A stretch of DNA of 64,000 bases, taken from Paenibacillus taichungensis (GTDB taxonomy: Bacteria; Bacillota; Bacilli; Paenibacillales; Paenibacillaceae). The stretch lies in assembly GCF_003287275.1 (NCBI RefSeq), contig NZ_QEVW01000006.1, forward strand, positions 310,001 to 374,000, in the 5' to 3' direction. The notes beneath the pieces were generated by a model. That model had not been told where the DNA came from. It saw only the letters and a program-made list of their open reading frames with translations, and did no database searches. How positions within the stretch are numbered: the first letter of the stretch is position 1; every line of letters starts with the position of its first letter. Below, piece after piece: positions 53,284 to 62,819 of the stretch. The position numbers and the translations under genes were made by a program.

Positions 53284-54690
53284 TCATACTGCCGGTACCG
53301 GTTGAACCCCAACTTCCTCTTCATGATCCAACAGATCATGTTTCTCCCAAGCCCGGCTCTTCCAGCGGAAATACATAATGACAGCGCGTGTCCACTCGTC
53401 TGCGGCAATCGCAAGCCAGACACCGGCGAGCCCCATGTGAAGCTTGAACACCAGCAGGTAGCCCAGTGGCAGACTCATGCAGACCATGGAGATCAGTCCC
53501 ATATATACCGGAAACTTCGCATCCCCTGCGGCACGGAGGGAACCGATAATCACAATATTGCAGGTTCGCCCGGTCTCCAGCAGAAGACTGAGCAGGATGA
53601 CCTGTGCACCAAGTTTTATAATTTCCGGATTATCTGTGAAGACGCTCATCAGTGGAACACGGAAGAGAATAATAATTACATCGATCACAATCGTGGCGAG
53701 CAAAGCCCATTTCACACTGTCGAATACACGTTTGTATGCATCGTTCTTGCGCCTTGCGCCGACCAGTCGGCCAACAATAATGGAAGTCCCCATTCCGATA
53801 GCCATACTGAAAAGATAGATGTAGCTTGATATGTTACCCGCATATTGCCGGGTTGCCATCGCTTCAGCACCCAGATAGGTCACGTACAGTGTGAAGACGA
53901 GCTGGCAGGACTGATATACAACGGATTCCAGCGCAGAGGGAATACCAATTCGCAAGATTTTGCTGATAAACTTCTTCGAAAGGTTGATGTAATAGCTAAG
54001 CTCCACTCTTACATCCATAACCCGATAGAGCAACCAGAAGAAAATAATCAAGCAGATCAGACGGCTTCCGACCGTTGAGATCGCTGCCCCTTCTACACCA
54101 AGCTTTGGCAAGCCGAAATGGCCAAAAATAAGGGCGTAGTTACCAACGACGTGAATTACGTTCATCAGAACAGAAACATACATCGTCTCTTTGGTGTAAC
54201 CGTGAGTACGAATTGTCGCAGCCAGCGCGTTAATCAGCGCCTGAAGGAAGATCCCTCCTCCGACAATACTTATATAAGAACGGGCAAAATCGTATATTTC
54301 ACCTTGAATATGAAGCAGTGTAAGCAAATGTCCTCCGAACAGAAGAAAGCTTCCGCTCAGGATTAGCCCGACAATCAGATTAAGTGTGATCGCATTACCT
54401 GTGACCTGTGCCGCCTCATTCAACTTCTTAGAACCAATATATTGTGCCACCACGATAGCAGCGCCATGCCCAATGACTTCCAGTACAAGAATCGCTATGG
54501 AAATAATCTGGTTGGCTGCTCCGACTCCGGATACTGCATTATCGGACACCGAACTGAGCATGAATGTATCCACGCTCCCCATCAACATAAACAAGAAGAG
54601 TTCCAGGAAAATAGGCCATGTTAGCCGAATCAGATTTAGATCCTTGGCATCCGAACGCAGGGACTCTTTGGTTGAGGATATTGCTGTCAT
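53284..54690 (-). CDS. MATE-family multidrug exporter
   Basis: 468 aa with about twelve membrane segments in two homologous halves. Family features include LNLIRLTWPIFLELFLFMLMGSVDTFMLS, NALAATIRTHGYTKETMYVSVLMNVIHVVGNYALIFG, GVEGAAISTVGSRL and QYAGNISSYIYLFSMAIGMGTSIIVGRLVGA. These proteins expel cationic drugs or metabolites using Na+ or H+. It is monocistronic with terminators behind it. The 54691-54995 gap before it holds its AT-rich promoter region and the terminator of the neighbouring operon. The substrate cannot be inferred. Confidence 0.93.
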   Translation of the reverse strand: MTAISSTKESLRSDAKDLNLIRLTWPIFLELFLFMLMGSVDTFMLSSVSDNAVSGVGAANQIISIAILVLEVIGHGAAIVVAQYIGSKKLNEAAQVTGNAITLNLIVGLILSGSFLLFGGHLLTLLHIQGEIYDFARSYISIVGGGIFLQALINALAATIRTHGYTKETMYVSVLMNVIHVVGNYALIFGHFGLPKLGVEGAAISTVGSRLICLIIFFWLLYRVMDVRVELSYYINLSKKFISKILRIGIPSALESVVYQSCQLVFTLYVTYLGAEAMATRQYAGNISSYIYLFSMAIGMGTSIIVGRLVGARRKNDAYKRVFDSVKWALLATIVIDVIIILFRVPLMSVFTDNPEIIKLGAQVILLSLLLETGRTCNIVIIGSLRAAGDAKFPVYMGLISMVCMSLPLGYLLVFKLHMGLAGVWLAIAADEWTRAVIMYFRWKSRAWEKHDLLDHEEEVGVQPVPAV

Positions 54691-54910
54691 TTTCTCACCT
54701 TTCCCGTGTGGGCTTTAATTCTTAGGGTATGTTAGCACAGGTAGTTTGAAAATGCAGTAGTTTTGCGAAAAAAATTGAAAGTTTTTTGAAATTCCAATAA
54801 TAGGTATTTTCAGTTCTTTCATTTAGTTTGCTTTATAGAGAATAACTACATTGATATAGTCGTTCTAAATACACGTTCTCAGGAGATAAACGAAGTTCGG
54901 GGCGATGAGC

Positions 54911-54954
54911 AAAAACCCTCACACATCCCTTTTGGATCGGGATGTGTAAGGGTC
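54911..54954 (-). terminator. Intrinsic terminator of the sugar ABC transporter operon
   Basis: On the minus strand ACCCTTACACATCCC pairs with GGGATGTGTGAGGGT (one mismatch), followed by TTTTTGC. It lies 42 bases after the stop at 54996. Confidence 0.88.
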
Positions 54955-54995
54955 CAAGGTTTAAGTTTGCATTTAATCACATGGAAAACATGGGT

Positions 54996-55883
54996 TTAAC
55001 CTTTTACCGATCCGGCAGCGATGCCTTCCACAATTCGATTGCTCAAAACAAGGAAAGCGATCAGGATCGGCAGAATACTAATCATCAGTGTCGCACCGAT
55101 CGCTCCCCAATCCGTTGTGTACTGTCCAATAAAATTCTGCACCCCAACGGTCAGCGTCTTGTACGCATCTGTGCTGATAAACGTATTCACGAAGATGAAT
55201 TCATTCCAGTCATATATCATGTTGATAATCGCTGTCGTGGCGATCACCGAAGCTGTCATCGGCAGGACGATACGGAAGAAAATCCGATGGACAGAGCAGC
55301 CGTCCATTACCGCCGCTTCCTCCACTTCCCGCGGAAGGGCGTAATAGAAGCCAAGCAGGATCATAATGGTGATTGGCATATTAAACGCGATGTATGACAA
55401 AATGACCGACAATGGATGATCCGTAAGATGGAGCTTCAGAAACAGGCTGAACAACGGAATCAGCGTAGAATGCACAGGGATCATCATACCCACCATAAAT
55501 AATCCAAGCACCAGAGAACGTCCTTTCCAGCGCATGCGGGTTATCGCGAAGGTGACCAGACTCGCGAACAGCACGGTGAACACGACGGACACCACCGTGA
55601 TCCAGACACTATTGAAGAAATACAAACTGATATTGCCTTCCGTCCACACCTTCACATAGTTCTCCCAACGCGGAGTCGCGGGAAGGGCGAACGGTGCCAT
55701 ATCGAATACTTCCTGATTGTTTTTTAGCGAGAACAGCAGCAGCCAAATCAAGGGCAGAATCTGCAGCAGCGCCACCAGAATCAACAGAATGTAGAGCAGG
55801 ACATAACCGAGCCTTCTCAGCACTGTCGGTCCCGTGCCTGTTTCCGGATAGGCTGGCAACCGAACCGCGGTATCGGTCTTCAC
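54996..55883 (-). CDS. Sugar ABC transporter permease (MalG type)
   Basis: 295 aa with six membrane segments, QILPLIWLLLFSLKNNQEVF near the start, EAA loop EVEEAAVMDGCSVHRIFFRIVLPMTASVIAT, and the family C-terminus SNRIVEGIAAGSVKG. GTG start at 55883 with AAAGGAGG 9 bases upstream. It is last in the operon after the other permease (30-base gap) and pairs with it to form the channel. The ATPase is encoded elsewhere. Substrate unknown, but the adjacent YesM/YesN-type pair suggests a plant or microbial oligosaccharide. Confidence 0.92.
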   Translation of the reverse strand: MKTDTAVRLPAYPETGTGPTVLRRLGYVLLYILLILVALLQILPLIWLLLFSLKNNQEVFDMAPFALPATPRWENYVKVWTEGNISLYFFNSVWITVVSVVFTVLFASLVTFAITRMRWKGRSLVLGLFMVGMMIPVHSTLIPLFSLFLKLHLTDHPLSVILSYIAFNMPITIMILLGFYYALPREVEEAAVMDGCSVHRIFFRIVLPMTASVIATTAIINMIYDWNEFIFVNTFISTDAYKTLTVGVQNFIGQYTTDWGAIGATLMISILPILIAFLVLSNRIVEGIAAGSVKG

Positions 55884-55913
55884 AGGGATGGACCTCCTTT
55901 CATTTCACTTCAC

Positions 55914-56795
55914 TCAAGAATACTGAATGGTGTCCTTGGATGCCGTAGCCTTCCGTAGCAGCCAGGTTACGACCAGACAGATCACGAGCAGGAAGAAACC
56001 AACGGCACTCCCGTAACCAAAGTCGAATCCACGGAAAGCCTGATGATACATATAGGAAGCCATCACTTCACTGGAGCCATTCGGTCCACCGTCCGTCATC
56101 ACATAAATGAGGTCAAAGTACTTCAACGAGCCAACGACAGCCAGCACGATCGTCACTTTGATCACTTCCGTGATCAGGGGCAGCTTGATTCGAAAGGCAA
56201 TCTGCCAAGGGCTTGCTCCATCAATCCGCGCTGCTTCAACCAATGATTCCGGGATATTCTTGAGCGCAGCGTAGTAAATCAGAATATAGAATCCGGCATA
56301 CTGCCACAAGATCGGTACGAATAGGGCATACAGTACCAGGGATGGCTCCGCCAGCCAGGCTGGCGGATTGGCAATCCCGATTGCTTCCAGAAAGGTGTTC
56401 AGCACACCGTTGCTGGGATGGTAAATCTTCAACCATAACTGGGCAATAGCTACGGAAGACAGTAACATCGGAATCAGATATATCTTTCGAAACAGGTTCG
56501 CTCCCTTAATTTTGCCTGACAGCACAAGGGCAATCATAAGATAACCGATCAGACTCAGTGCAGAGAACAAGGCCAGCAGAAAGGTATGATATGCACTCTG
56601 CCAGAACGTTGCATCATGAAGCAACCTTGCATAATTTTCAAAACCGATAAAGGTCATTGCGCCGATCCCGTCCCACTGCATCAATCCGTAATATCCGGTC
56701 AGCACGATCGGGATATAGATCAGTACCAATAACAGCAGCAGTGCGGGAAGCACGTACAACGCAGCGACTAAACGGTTGGACATGACTTTATCCAT
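55914..56795 (-). CDS. Sugar ABC transporter permease (MalF type)
   Basis: About 293 aa with six membrane segments. ALYVLPALLLLLVLIYIPIVLTGYYGLMQWDG begins the protein, and EAA loop ESLVEAARIDGASPWQIAFRIKLPLITEV is present. The stretch DLIYVMTDGGPNGSSEVMASYMYHQAFR is a strong family marker. ATG 56795 is taken because GGGAGG lies 8 bases upstream; GTG 56798 is possible. It follows the binding protein by 29 bases. Confidence 0.92.
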   Translation of the reverse strand: MDKVMSNRLVAALYVLPALLLLLVLIYIPIVLTGYYGLMQWDGIGAMTFIGFENYARLLHDATFWQSAYHTFLLALFSALSLIGYLMIALVLSGKIKGANLFRKIYLIPMLLSSVAIAQLWLKIYHPSNGVLNTFLEAIGIANPPAWLAEPSLVLYALFVPILWQYAGFYILIYYAALKNIPESLVEAARIDGASPWQIAFRIKLPLITEVIKVTIVLAVVGSLKYFDLIYVMTDGGPNGSSEVMASYMYHQAFRGFDFGYGSAVGFFLLVICLVVTWLLRKATASKDTIQYS

Positions 56796-56824
56796 CACAA
56801 TATCCTCCCTATGGGCGTTGTACG

Positions 56825-58144
56825 TTAGTTGCCTTTATCAATCGCTTCCTGATGATTCTTCACAAATTCCTCAGGAGTGACCGCTTTTCCGAACAGTGCC
56901 TGGATCATGTCCAGATGGACTTGAGCTGCGGTCGGTTTCATCTGCACGTCGGCGAATAATGTCAGGCTGCTGGCCTGATTCAATTCATTCAGCAGGTCAG
57001 TATAAAGCTGCGGCAGTTGTACCTCTGCTGTGTCCACTTTCGTTGCCGGAATGACACCCGCTTCGGTTACAGAGCTTTCGCCCCATTTCTCCACAAAATA
57101 TTGAACGAATTTCTGAGCTTCATCCTTCACCTTGGAGTTCTGTGCGACGAACAAGCCTACACCCGGGCCGCCGACCCAACTGTTAATATCACTTTTGCCG
57201 CCATCCATTGTCGGGAATTTGAAAAATCCGATTTTATCCTTGAACTCCTGCGGTACATCTGGATTGGTGGTATAGTTCGGAAGTTCCCAGGTGCCCATAA
57301 GGTACATGGCCGCTTTCTCATTCATAAATTCCGATTTGCCTTCATCATTGGACAAGCCGTTGTAACCTTTGTTAAAGGCATTCATATCCACCAGCTTCTG
57401 TACTTCGGCTGCCGCCTGGATCAGGGCAGGATCGTCAAACTTGCCTGTGCCATTGATGGCCTTCTCCAATGCATCCCCGCCCAAGCGATTAGCCAGGTAC
57501 ATATACCAGAGAGATCCGGTCCAGCGATCCTTGTTGCCTAGAGCGATGGGAACTACACCATTGTCTGTCAGCGTTTTCACAACATTCAGGAATTCATCAT
57601 ATGTGGCCGGGGGTTGCAGATTATATTTAGCAAAAATGTCTTTGTTGTAATAGATCGGAGATATGTTCAGCTCAATCGGGAGCGCATAGGTTTTGCCATC
57701 TACGGCATACGCTTCAGTTGTTCCCGCAATGAATTTCCCTTCAAGTGAACCACTCAGAAGGTCGTCCAGCGGAGCAAACAGATTGCCCTTCACGTAAGGC
57801 TCCAGAAAACCAGCAGCCCAGGTTACACCTACATCCGGGAGTTCATTGGAAGCGGACAGGATTTTCAGTTTGTTCTTATATTGCTCATTCTCCAGTACTT
57901 CCTGTTTGATGGTCACGTTGGGATGATCGGTCTGGTACTGTTTGATGATCTCATTGACCAGCTTATTCTGCTGTGCAGAGCTGCCTGCTGGCCAGAGATG
58001 CATAAACTTGAGGGTCACTTTTCCGTCAGAGCCACTACCGCTCGCTTCACCCTCTCCGTCAGAACCTGAATTGCTGCATCCGGATAAAAACACGGCGAGG
58101 ATAAGTGTCAATGTCAGTAACATGGCTATTGGCTTTTTTCTCAT
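56825..58144 (-). CDS. Sugar ABC transporter substrate-binding lipoprotein (family 1)
   Basis: 439 aa. Lipoprotein signal MRKKPIAMLLTLTLILAVFLSGC (Cys near residue 23) with a Gly/Ser/Glu linker. The mature domain has VTLKFMHLWPAGSS, DLPDVGVTWAAG-type segment (here ELPDVGVTWAAG), YALPIELNISPIYYNKDIFAKYNL and AAMYLMGTWELPNY, all typical of family 1 binding proteins. The intergenic region before it holds a candidate cre site at 58178. First of a three-gene importer downstream of a two-component system. Confidence 0.92.
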   Translation of the reverse strand: MRKKPIAMLLTLTLILAVFLSGCSNSGSDGEGEASGSGSDGKVTLKFMHLWPAGSSAQQNKLVNEIIKQYQTDHPNVTIKQEVLENEQYKNKLKILSASNELPDVGVTWAAGFLEPYVKGNLFAPLDDLLSGSLEGKFIAGTTEAYAVDGKTYALPIELNISPIYYNKDIFAKYNLQPPATYDEFLNVVKTLTDNGVVPIALGNKDRWTGSLWYMYLANRLGGDALEKAINGTGKFDDPALIQAAAEVQKLVDMNAFNKGYNGLSNDEGKSEFMNEKAAMYLMGTWELPNYTTNPDVPQEFKDKIGFFKFPTMDGGKSDINSWVGGPGVGLFVAQNSKVKDEAQKFVQYFVEKWGESSVTEAGVIPATKVDTAEVQLPQLYTDLLNELNQASSLTLFADVQMKPTAAQVHLDMIQALFGKAVTPEEFVKNHQEAIDKGN

Positions 58145-58177
58145 ATTCCTAACCCCCTATAATGGTTATTCGGTTGA

Positions 58178-58191
58178 TGTAACCGCTTTAA
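58178..58191 (-). promoter_or_regulatory. Candidate cre site (CcpA) upstream of the binding-protein gene
   Basis: TGTAACCGCTTTAA matches 13 of 14 positions of the Bacillus cre consensus TGWAANCGNTNWCA. It lies 34 bases upstream of the start at 58144, where CcpA binding could repress transport in the presence of preferred sugars. Confidence 0.5.
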
Positions 58192-58261
58192 TAAAATTGT
58201 AGCATGGGTACATCTCCCCCATAAGACTAGGATGATTTGGAAAAACTCCACTATTTTATGG

Positions 58262-59059
58262 TTATTTAGTCTCTTTACGTACTGCAATGGAATGACGATA
58301 TTTGCTTGGGCTGAGCCCTTCCAGGCTTTTAAATACCTTGATAAAATATTTATCCGTCTGGTAGCCGACCTGTTCGGCAATCTCCGAGATGGGCAGGGCC
58401 GTCTGTACGAGCATTTCCTTCGCCCGCTGGATACGTGTACGGGTCAGATATTCGCTAAAATTCATTCCTATTTGCTCCTTGAACAGAACGCTAAAATAAC
58501 TTGAGTTCAAGTGCAGCATATCAGCGATTTCCCGCAAGGTAACATGTTCGCTCAGATGAGCTTCCACATAAGCAACAGCTTCACTGATCTGGGGATTAAG
58601 CCTCTGGTCTCCCCGTTCCTTGGCATCCAGCAGTTTGGGGTCAACCAGTTTCTGCATCGTTTGAATACGCCGCTGCTGGTCCCCAAGTTGCAGAGCTTTC
58701 TCAACCGTCTGAATCAGCTGTTCCTTCTCAATCGGTTTAAGCAAATAATCTACCACACCCAACTTGATGGCCTGCTGGGCATATTGGAAGTCTGCATGAC
58801 CTGACATAATCAGAACAACTGGCTTGCTCGGAAACTGCTGCACGGCTTCAACGAGGGACAGACCAGAGAATTCTGGCATGCGAACATCTGTAATTAAAAG
58901 GTCTGCCGTCTGTTCACGGAGCCATGCTGCTGCTTCAACTCCACTTGACGCAGTTCGAATTTCGTTACGACCTGCTGACCAACCTTCCAGCGTTTTGCGA
59001 ATGCCTTCACGTGTACGCGGCTCATCATCAACGATTAGAATCGTTCTGCCATGAATCAT
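58262..59059 (-). CDS. AraC-type response regulator (YesN family)
   Basis: About 265 aa. Receiver: TILIVDDEPRTREGIRKTLEG, ADLLITDVRMPEFSGLSLVE (phospho-acceptor Asp) and VVDYLLKPIEKEQLIQ (Lys). The C-terminal AraC domain has two helix-turn-helices: VTLREIADMLHLNSSYFSVLFKEQIGMNFSEYLTRTRIQRAKEMLVQTALPISEIAEQVGYQTDKYFIKVFKSLEGLSPSKYR. ATG 59059 has GGAGGG upstream; the longer frame runs inside the kinase gene. It overlaps the kinase end by 32 bases, and its likely target is the importer operon directly downstream. Confidence 0.93.
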   Translation of the reverse strand: MIHGRTILIVDDEPRTREGIRKTLEGWSAGRNEIRTASSGVEAAAWLREQTADLLITDVRMPEFSGLSLVEAVQQFPSKPVVLIMSGHADFQYAQQAIKLGVVDYLLKPIEKEQLIQTVEKALQLGDQQRRIQTMQKLVDPKLLDAKERGDQRLNPQISEAVAYVEAHLSEHVTLREIADMLHLNSSYFSVLFKEQIGMNFSEYLTRTRIQRAKEMLVQTALPISEIAEQVGYQTDKYFIKVFKSLEGLSPSKYRHSIAVRKETK

Positions 59060-60815
59060 ATGCACCCTCCGTATCCTTTGGAATCTCAAAGCGAATGACA
59101 GTCCCTTCACCGACCTTGCTCGTAATGGTAAGTCTGCACAATTCGCCAAGCTGACTGCCAAAATAAAGCTTCAACCTGCGATGCACGTTAATCAGCCCCA
59201 CGCCTGTTCCCTTGTCGGAAACAGCAGGTCCACCATTCAATGCCCGAACAACGGATTGAAGCCGGGAATCATCCATGCCAGGTCCATCATCCCGAACCTC
59301 GATGTGGACCAGATCCTCCTGTGCGGAAGCATCTACAAGGATGCTTACCTTTCCCGGTTCAATTTTGCTCTCTATCCCGTGAAGAATAGCATTCTCCACT
59401 AAGGGCTGTATGAGCAATTTGGGAATCCTCACGGTGCGCATCGCATCACTCAGTCTAATCTCCCATTGCAGCCTTTCTCCCAGCCTCATCTCCATAATTT
59501 GAAGATAACGCTCCGCGTGCTCCAGTTCATCGGCCATAGTAACCCATTCATCCTGATTGGGACTGGAGATGATGTAGCGAAATAGGCGGGACATCGCCAC
59601 AACCATACGCGCCATTTCCTCGTCTCCTTTGTCATCAAGTGACCAATAGAACGCCTCCAGCGTGTTAAACAGAAAATGAGGATTGATCTGCGACTGCAGA
59701 GCTTTCAGTTCTGTTCTTGACTGCATGATTTCCTTCTCGTAGATCTCCTGGGTCAACTCATTCAACCGATAAACCATCTGATTGTATACTTCATTGAGCC
59801 TGTGAATCTCCATCGTTGAGCTGAACATAATATTGGGCTTCATCGCTCCCGGACGTGCACTGCGCATGGCCCTCATCAGTCGGGTGATGGGACGTGTGAT
59901 CATGGTGGACAAGAGAAAAGACATAATGAGGAACAGCACGACGCCAAACAAACCGGAAATAAGCAGTGCCGTCCGAAGAATGGACACGCCCTCCGTCGTC
60001 TCGCTCACAGGAGTAAGAACCGCGAGCGTCCATCCTGTCATCTCAGAATGCTGTCTGACAACAATATAGGGCTCATCTCGGGTCTGGACTACAGAGCTAT
60101 CACTGCTCAGGAGTGCCTCCACATCCAGACCAGCCTCCAGATTGGAAGTAACTACACTTCCTGCCGCATCCACCAGCAGAATAGAATCCTCCACACCATC
60201 CTCAGCATCCAAGTCATTCAGTTGAAAAAAGCTGCGCTGCATCCGCACTACGACATAACCGCCAGGTTCGAAATCCCGATCCATCAGGCTGATTCGCCGA
60301 ATAGCCATAATGACTCCGGGATCTTCCGGGTCGGGACCGACCCAGACCAGCCTTCCTTTCTCCGCGTCTGCTTCCGCTATCCAGTTACGTCCGAGCCTTC
60401 CATCCAAAGATCGGTCATCCATAGGAAATATTCTGCTATAAGTTGTCGTATAGATTTCCAGACTCTGCACACCACTCATAAAGGACGGATAGCTGCTCAC
60501 AACCTGCAAGAGCGCTTGACGCTGATTAAACGTAGCCGGTTCCCCACCTTTTTCATTGCTCAATAAACGCTGCACATAAGAATCATCTGCCACTTGAGCT
60601 GTCAGTGAGTTAACTTGTGCAATTAAGGCATCCAGTCTGCCATTAGCCTGAACAGCAGTTTGATGAATATGCTTCTCCGCATTGGTCTTCAACAAACCGG
60701 ATACCCGGTCATAGGCGGCGATTCCCGCAATAAATAACACCACCAACATTACCAGTACAAAACCAACAAAAATCTGATTGCGCAACGAGTTCCATCTGCC
60801 CCAATTCAATCGCAA
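59028..60815 (-). CDS. Sensor histidine kinase (YesM family)
   Basis: About 595 aa. Two membrane segments (about 18-40 and 290-312) enclose a large extracellular sensor. A HAMP-type segment (ITRPITRLMRAMRSAR) follows, then the His_kinase motif LKALQSQINPHFLFNTLEAFYWSL with the phosphorylated His, and HATPase boxes RIPKLLIQPLVENAILHGIE and VRDDGPGMDDSR with GTGVGLINVHRRLKLYFG. The start is a TTG at 60815 with GGGAGGAG 9 bases upstream; the frame runs to 60911 without support. It pairs with the AraC-type regulator and probably senses a sugar or its binding protein. Confidence 0.93.
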   Translation of the reverse strand: MRLNWGRWNSLRNQIFVGFVLVMLVVLFIAGIAAYDRVSGLLKTNAEKHIHQTAVQANGRLDALIAQVNSLTAQVADDSYVQRLLSNEKGGEPATFNQRQALLQVVSSYPSFMSGVQSLEIYTTTYSRIFPMDDRSLDGRLGRNWIAEADAEKGRLVWVGPDPEDPGVIMAIRRISLMDRDFEPGGYVVVRMQRSFFQLNDLDAEDGVEDSILLVDAAGSVVTSNLEAGLDVEALLSSDSSVVQTRDEPYIVVRQHSEMTGWTLAVLTPVSETTEGVSILRTALLISGLFGVVLFLIMSFLLSTMITRPITRLMRAMRSARPGAMKPNIMFSSTMEIHRLNEVYNQMVYRLNELTQEIYEKEIMQSRTELKALQSQINPHFLFNTLEAFYWSLDDKGDEEMARMVVAMSRLFRYIISSPNQDEWVTMADELEHAERYLQIMEMRLGERLQWEIRLSDAMRTVRIPKLLIQPLVENAILHGIESKIEPGKVSILVDASAQEDLVHIEVRDDGPGMDDSRLQSVVRALNGGPAVSDKGTGVGLINVHRRLKLYFGSQLGELCRLTITSKVGEGTVIRFEIPKDTEGAYDSWQNDSNR

Positions 60816-60914
60816 ACCCCATTCTCCTCCCCGCATGTAAAAGAAATCGCCACCCGTTTCTCGTGTTGGGTGACGATTAAGTACAAGTATGCCGGAATCC
60901 ATCATCGCCAATTA

Positions 60915-60928
60915 TTGAAGCGTTTACA
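60915..60928. promoter_or_regulatory. Weaker candidate cre-like site before the YesM-type kinase gene
   Basis: TTGAAGCGTTTACA agrees with 12 of 14 positions of the cre consensus. It lies 100 bases upstream of the kinase start and could add catabolite control to the two-component genes. Confidence 0.35.
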
Positions 60929-61061
60929 TTTTTGCTCATCGATCTCATTTACCAATCTTTGTTTAGCGATTAAACTAACGACTAAAAAATAGCACAGATT
61001 CCTATCTTTATCAATCATTTAAATACAGGAACGCTTTACAGAACAAAAGCTAATGAAAACC

Positions 61062-61095
61062 AAAAAAAGGACGAACTCCTTGAGTCCGCCCTTTT
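61062..61095 (-). terminator. Intrinsic terminator of the right-hand sugar ABC operon
   Basis: On the minus strand AAGGGCGGACTC pairs with GAGTTCGTCCTT, allowing two mismatches, followed by TTTTTGG, directly after the stop at 61101. Confidence 0.8.
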
Positions 61096-61100
61096 CTTCA

Positions 61101-61928
61101 CTATTTCACTGAACCTTGCGTTACACCGTTGATAATCCATTTCTGTGCAAACAGATAAATGATGATCATCGGCAGCAACGCCAGCAGGTACGATGCAAAC
61201 GCCAGGTTGAAGTCAGTATTGAATTGACCCTGGAATACATACTGTACCAGCGGTAGCGTATATTGTGCCGGATCACTAATAATAATGAGTGGCAGCAGGA
61301 AGTCATTGTAAGTAGACAGACAAGTTAGAATACCAACTGTGGCACTGATCGGTGCCATCAACGGGAAAATGATTTTCCAGAACGTGCCCCAAGTTGTTGC
61401 TCCATCTACAAAGGCTGCTTCCTCCAGCGCTACCGGAATGGAGCGAATGTAACCTACATAAACAAATACGTTAAAGGCGAGACCATACACCGTATGCAGC
61501 AGGATAAGACCCACCAAATTGGTCATTTCCAGCGATGCAGTCAGCTTAACAATCGGTAGCATGATGATTGGAAACGGAATGAACATCGCGCTGACAAAGT
61601 AGTAGTACAGCCCTTTGAAAAACTTCCGTTTCTCCATATTCCGGGCAATCGCGTAAGCAACCATAGAGTTACTGAGCAAGGTCAGGATGACTGTTGATGC
61701 AGTGACAATGGCACTGTTACGGAATGATTGGAAGAAGTTGGTCATGTCTATTGCACTCGCAAAGTTTTCCCAGTGAAGTGTTGTCGGAATAGCAAATACG
61801 GATTGGGCCATTTGCTCCGGATTTTTCAATGCAATCGTAACCGTCATATATAAAGGGAACAGAATGAACAAGGTACCCAGAACAATCAACAACATAACAG
61901 GCCAGTTGGTACGTAAACGGCTTCTCAT
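61101..61928 (-). CDS. Sugar ABC transporter permease (MalG type)
   Basis: 275 aa, six membrane segments. LGTLFILFPLYMTVTIALKNPEQMAQSVFAIP starts the conserved part; EAA loop VALEEAAFVDGATTWGTFWKIIFPLMAPI; C-terminus FAQKWIINGVTQGSVK. Its start codon shares a base with the stop of the preceding permease (61928), so translation is coupled. It belongs to a second importer whose binding protein gene runs out of the window. ATPase not encoded here. Confidence 0.92.
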   Translation of the reverse strand: MRSRLRTNWPVMLLIVLGTLFILFPLYMTVTIALKNPEQMAQSVFAIPTTLHWENFASAIDMTNFFQSFRNSAIVTASTVILTLLSNSMVAYAIARNMEKRKFFKGLYYYFVSAMFIPFPIIMLPIVKLTASLEMTNLVGLILLHTVYGLAFNVFVYVGYIRSIPVALEEAAFVDGATTWGTFWKIIFPLMAPISATVGILTCLSTYNDFLLPLIIISDPAQYTLPLVQYVFQGQFNTDFNLAFASYLLALLPMIIIYLFAQKWIINGVTQGSVK

Positions 61929-62794
61929 TACAGATCCGTCTCCCTTCTTTGCAGGAACCGGATTTGCAGAATCGAAATCACCGCGATAACGATGAAATAG
62001 ATAACCGAGTTCGCAGATTGATATGCATATTCGCCGCCTTCAAATCCACCCGTATAGATCAGATGGGAGATGGACTGTGTTGCCCGTCCCGGTCCACCAT
62101 TGGTCAAGGCTACGATCTGGTCAAAGACCATCAGTGAGTTTTTCATCGCCAGCACCATATTAATCGTGAAGAACGGAGCAATGAGTGGAAACGTAATGCT
62201 CCAGAATTCACGCCATTTGCCGGCGCCGTCCAGATTCGATGCTTCATACAATGTCGTAGGGATCGTCTGCAATCCCGCCAAATACAGAATCGTATTCAAC
62301 GCGACTGATTGCCATACCGCGACAATCACGATCCCAATCCACGCGAGGCTTTCGCTACCCAGAATGTTCGTCGATAGGGCGTTGATCCCCAGGTTTTGCC
62401 CCCAGATTGGGAATACGTTGGAGAACAGGTAGTTAAATATGTAACCTACGATCAATACACTCAGGATATTCGGGAGAAAGTAGATGCCCCGGAAAAAGTT
62501 ACGGAACTTGATCTTGGCATTCAGCCCGAGTGCAATGAGCAGGCTCAGAATATTCGTCAGGATCGTTACAACGATCGCAAACTTGAAGGTGAACCAGTAG
62601 GCGTTGCCTACATTATCATCCTGAAACAGATTGAAATAGTTTTTGAATCCAACAAAGTCATAACCTTTACCGAATCCGTTGTAGTTCGTAAATGAATAAT
62701 AGATCCCCTGAAGGGCCGGCAGCGTCATAAACACGAAGAACAATACTACCGCCGGAACCGTCATCCAGTAATAAGGCGCGATGCGCTTGTTCAT
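61928..62794 (-). CDS. Sugar ABC transporter permease (MalF type)
   Basis: About 288 aa, six membrane segments, with APYYWMTVPAVVLFFVFMTLPALQGIYYSFTNYNGFG at the start, EAA-like loop TTLYEASNLDGAGKWREFWSITFPLIAPF (EAS in place of EAA) and MVFDQIVALTNGGPGRATQSISHLIYTGGF. ATG 62794 is chosen because AAAGGAGG is 7 bases upstream; the frame extends to 62815. It follows the binding protein by 25 bases. Confidence 0.92.
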   Translation of the reverse strand: MNKRIAPYYWMTVPAVVLFFVFMTLPALQGIYYSFTNYNGFGKGYDFVGFKNYFNLFQDDNVGNAYWFTFKFAIVVTILTNILSLLIALGLNAKIKFRNFFRGIYFLPNILSVLIVGYIFNYLFSNVFPIWGQNLGINALSTNILGSESLAWIGIVIVAVWQSVALNTILYLAGLQTIPTTLYEASNLDGAGKWREFWSITFPLIAPFFTINMVLAMKNSLMVFDQIVALTNGGPGRATQSISHLIYTGGFEGGEYAYQSANSVIYFIVIAVISILQIRFLQRRETDL

Positions 62795-62819
62795 ACTCCA
62801 TCCTCCTTTGGACAAGGCG

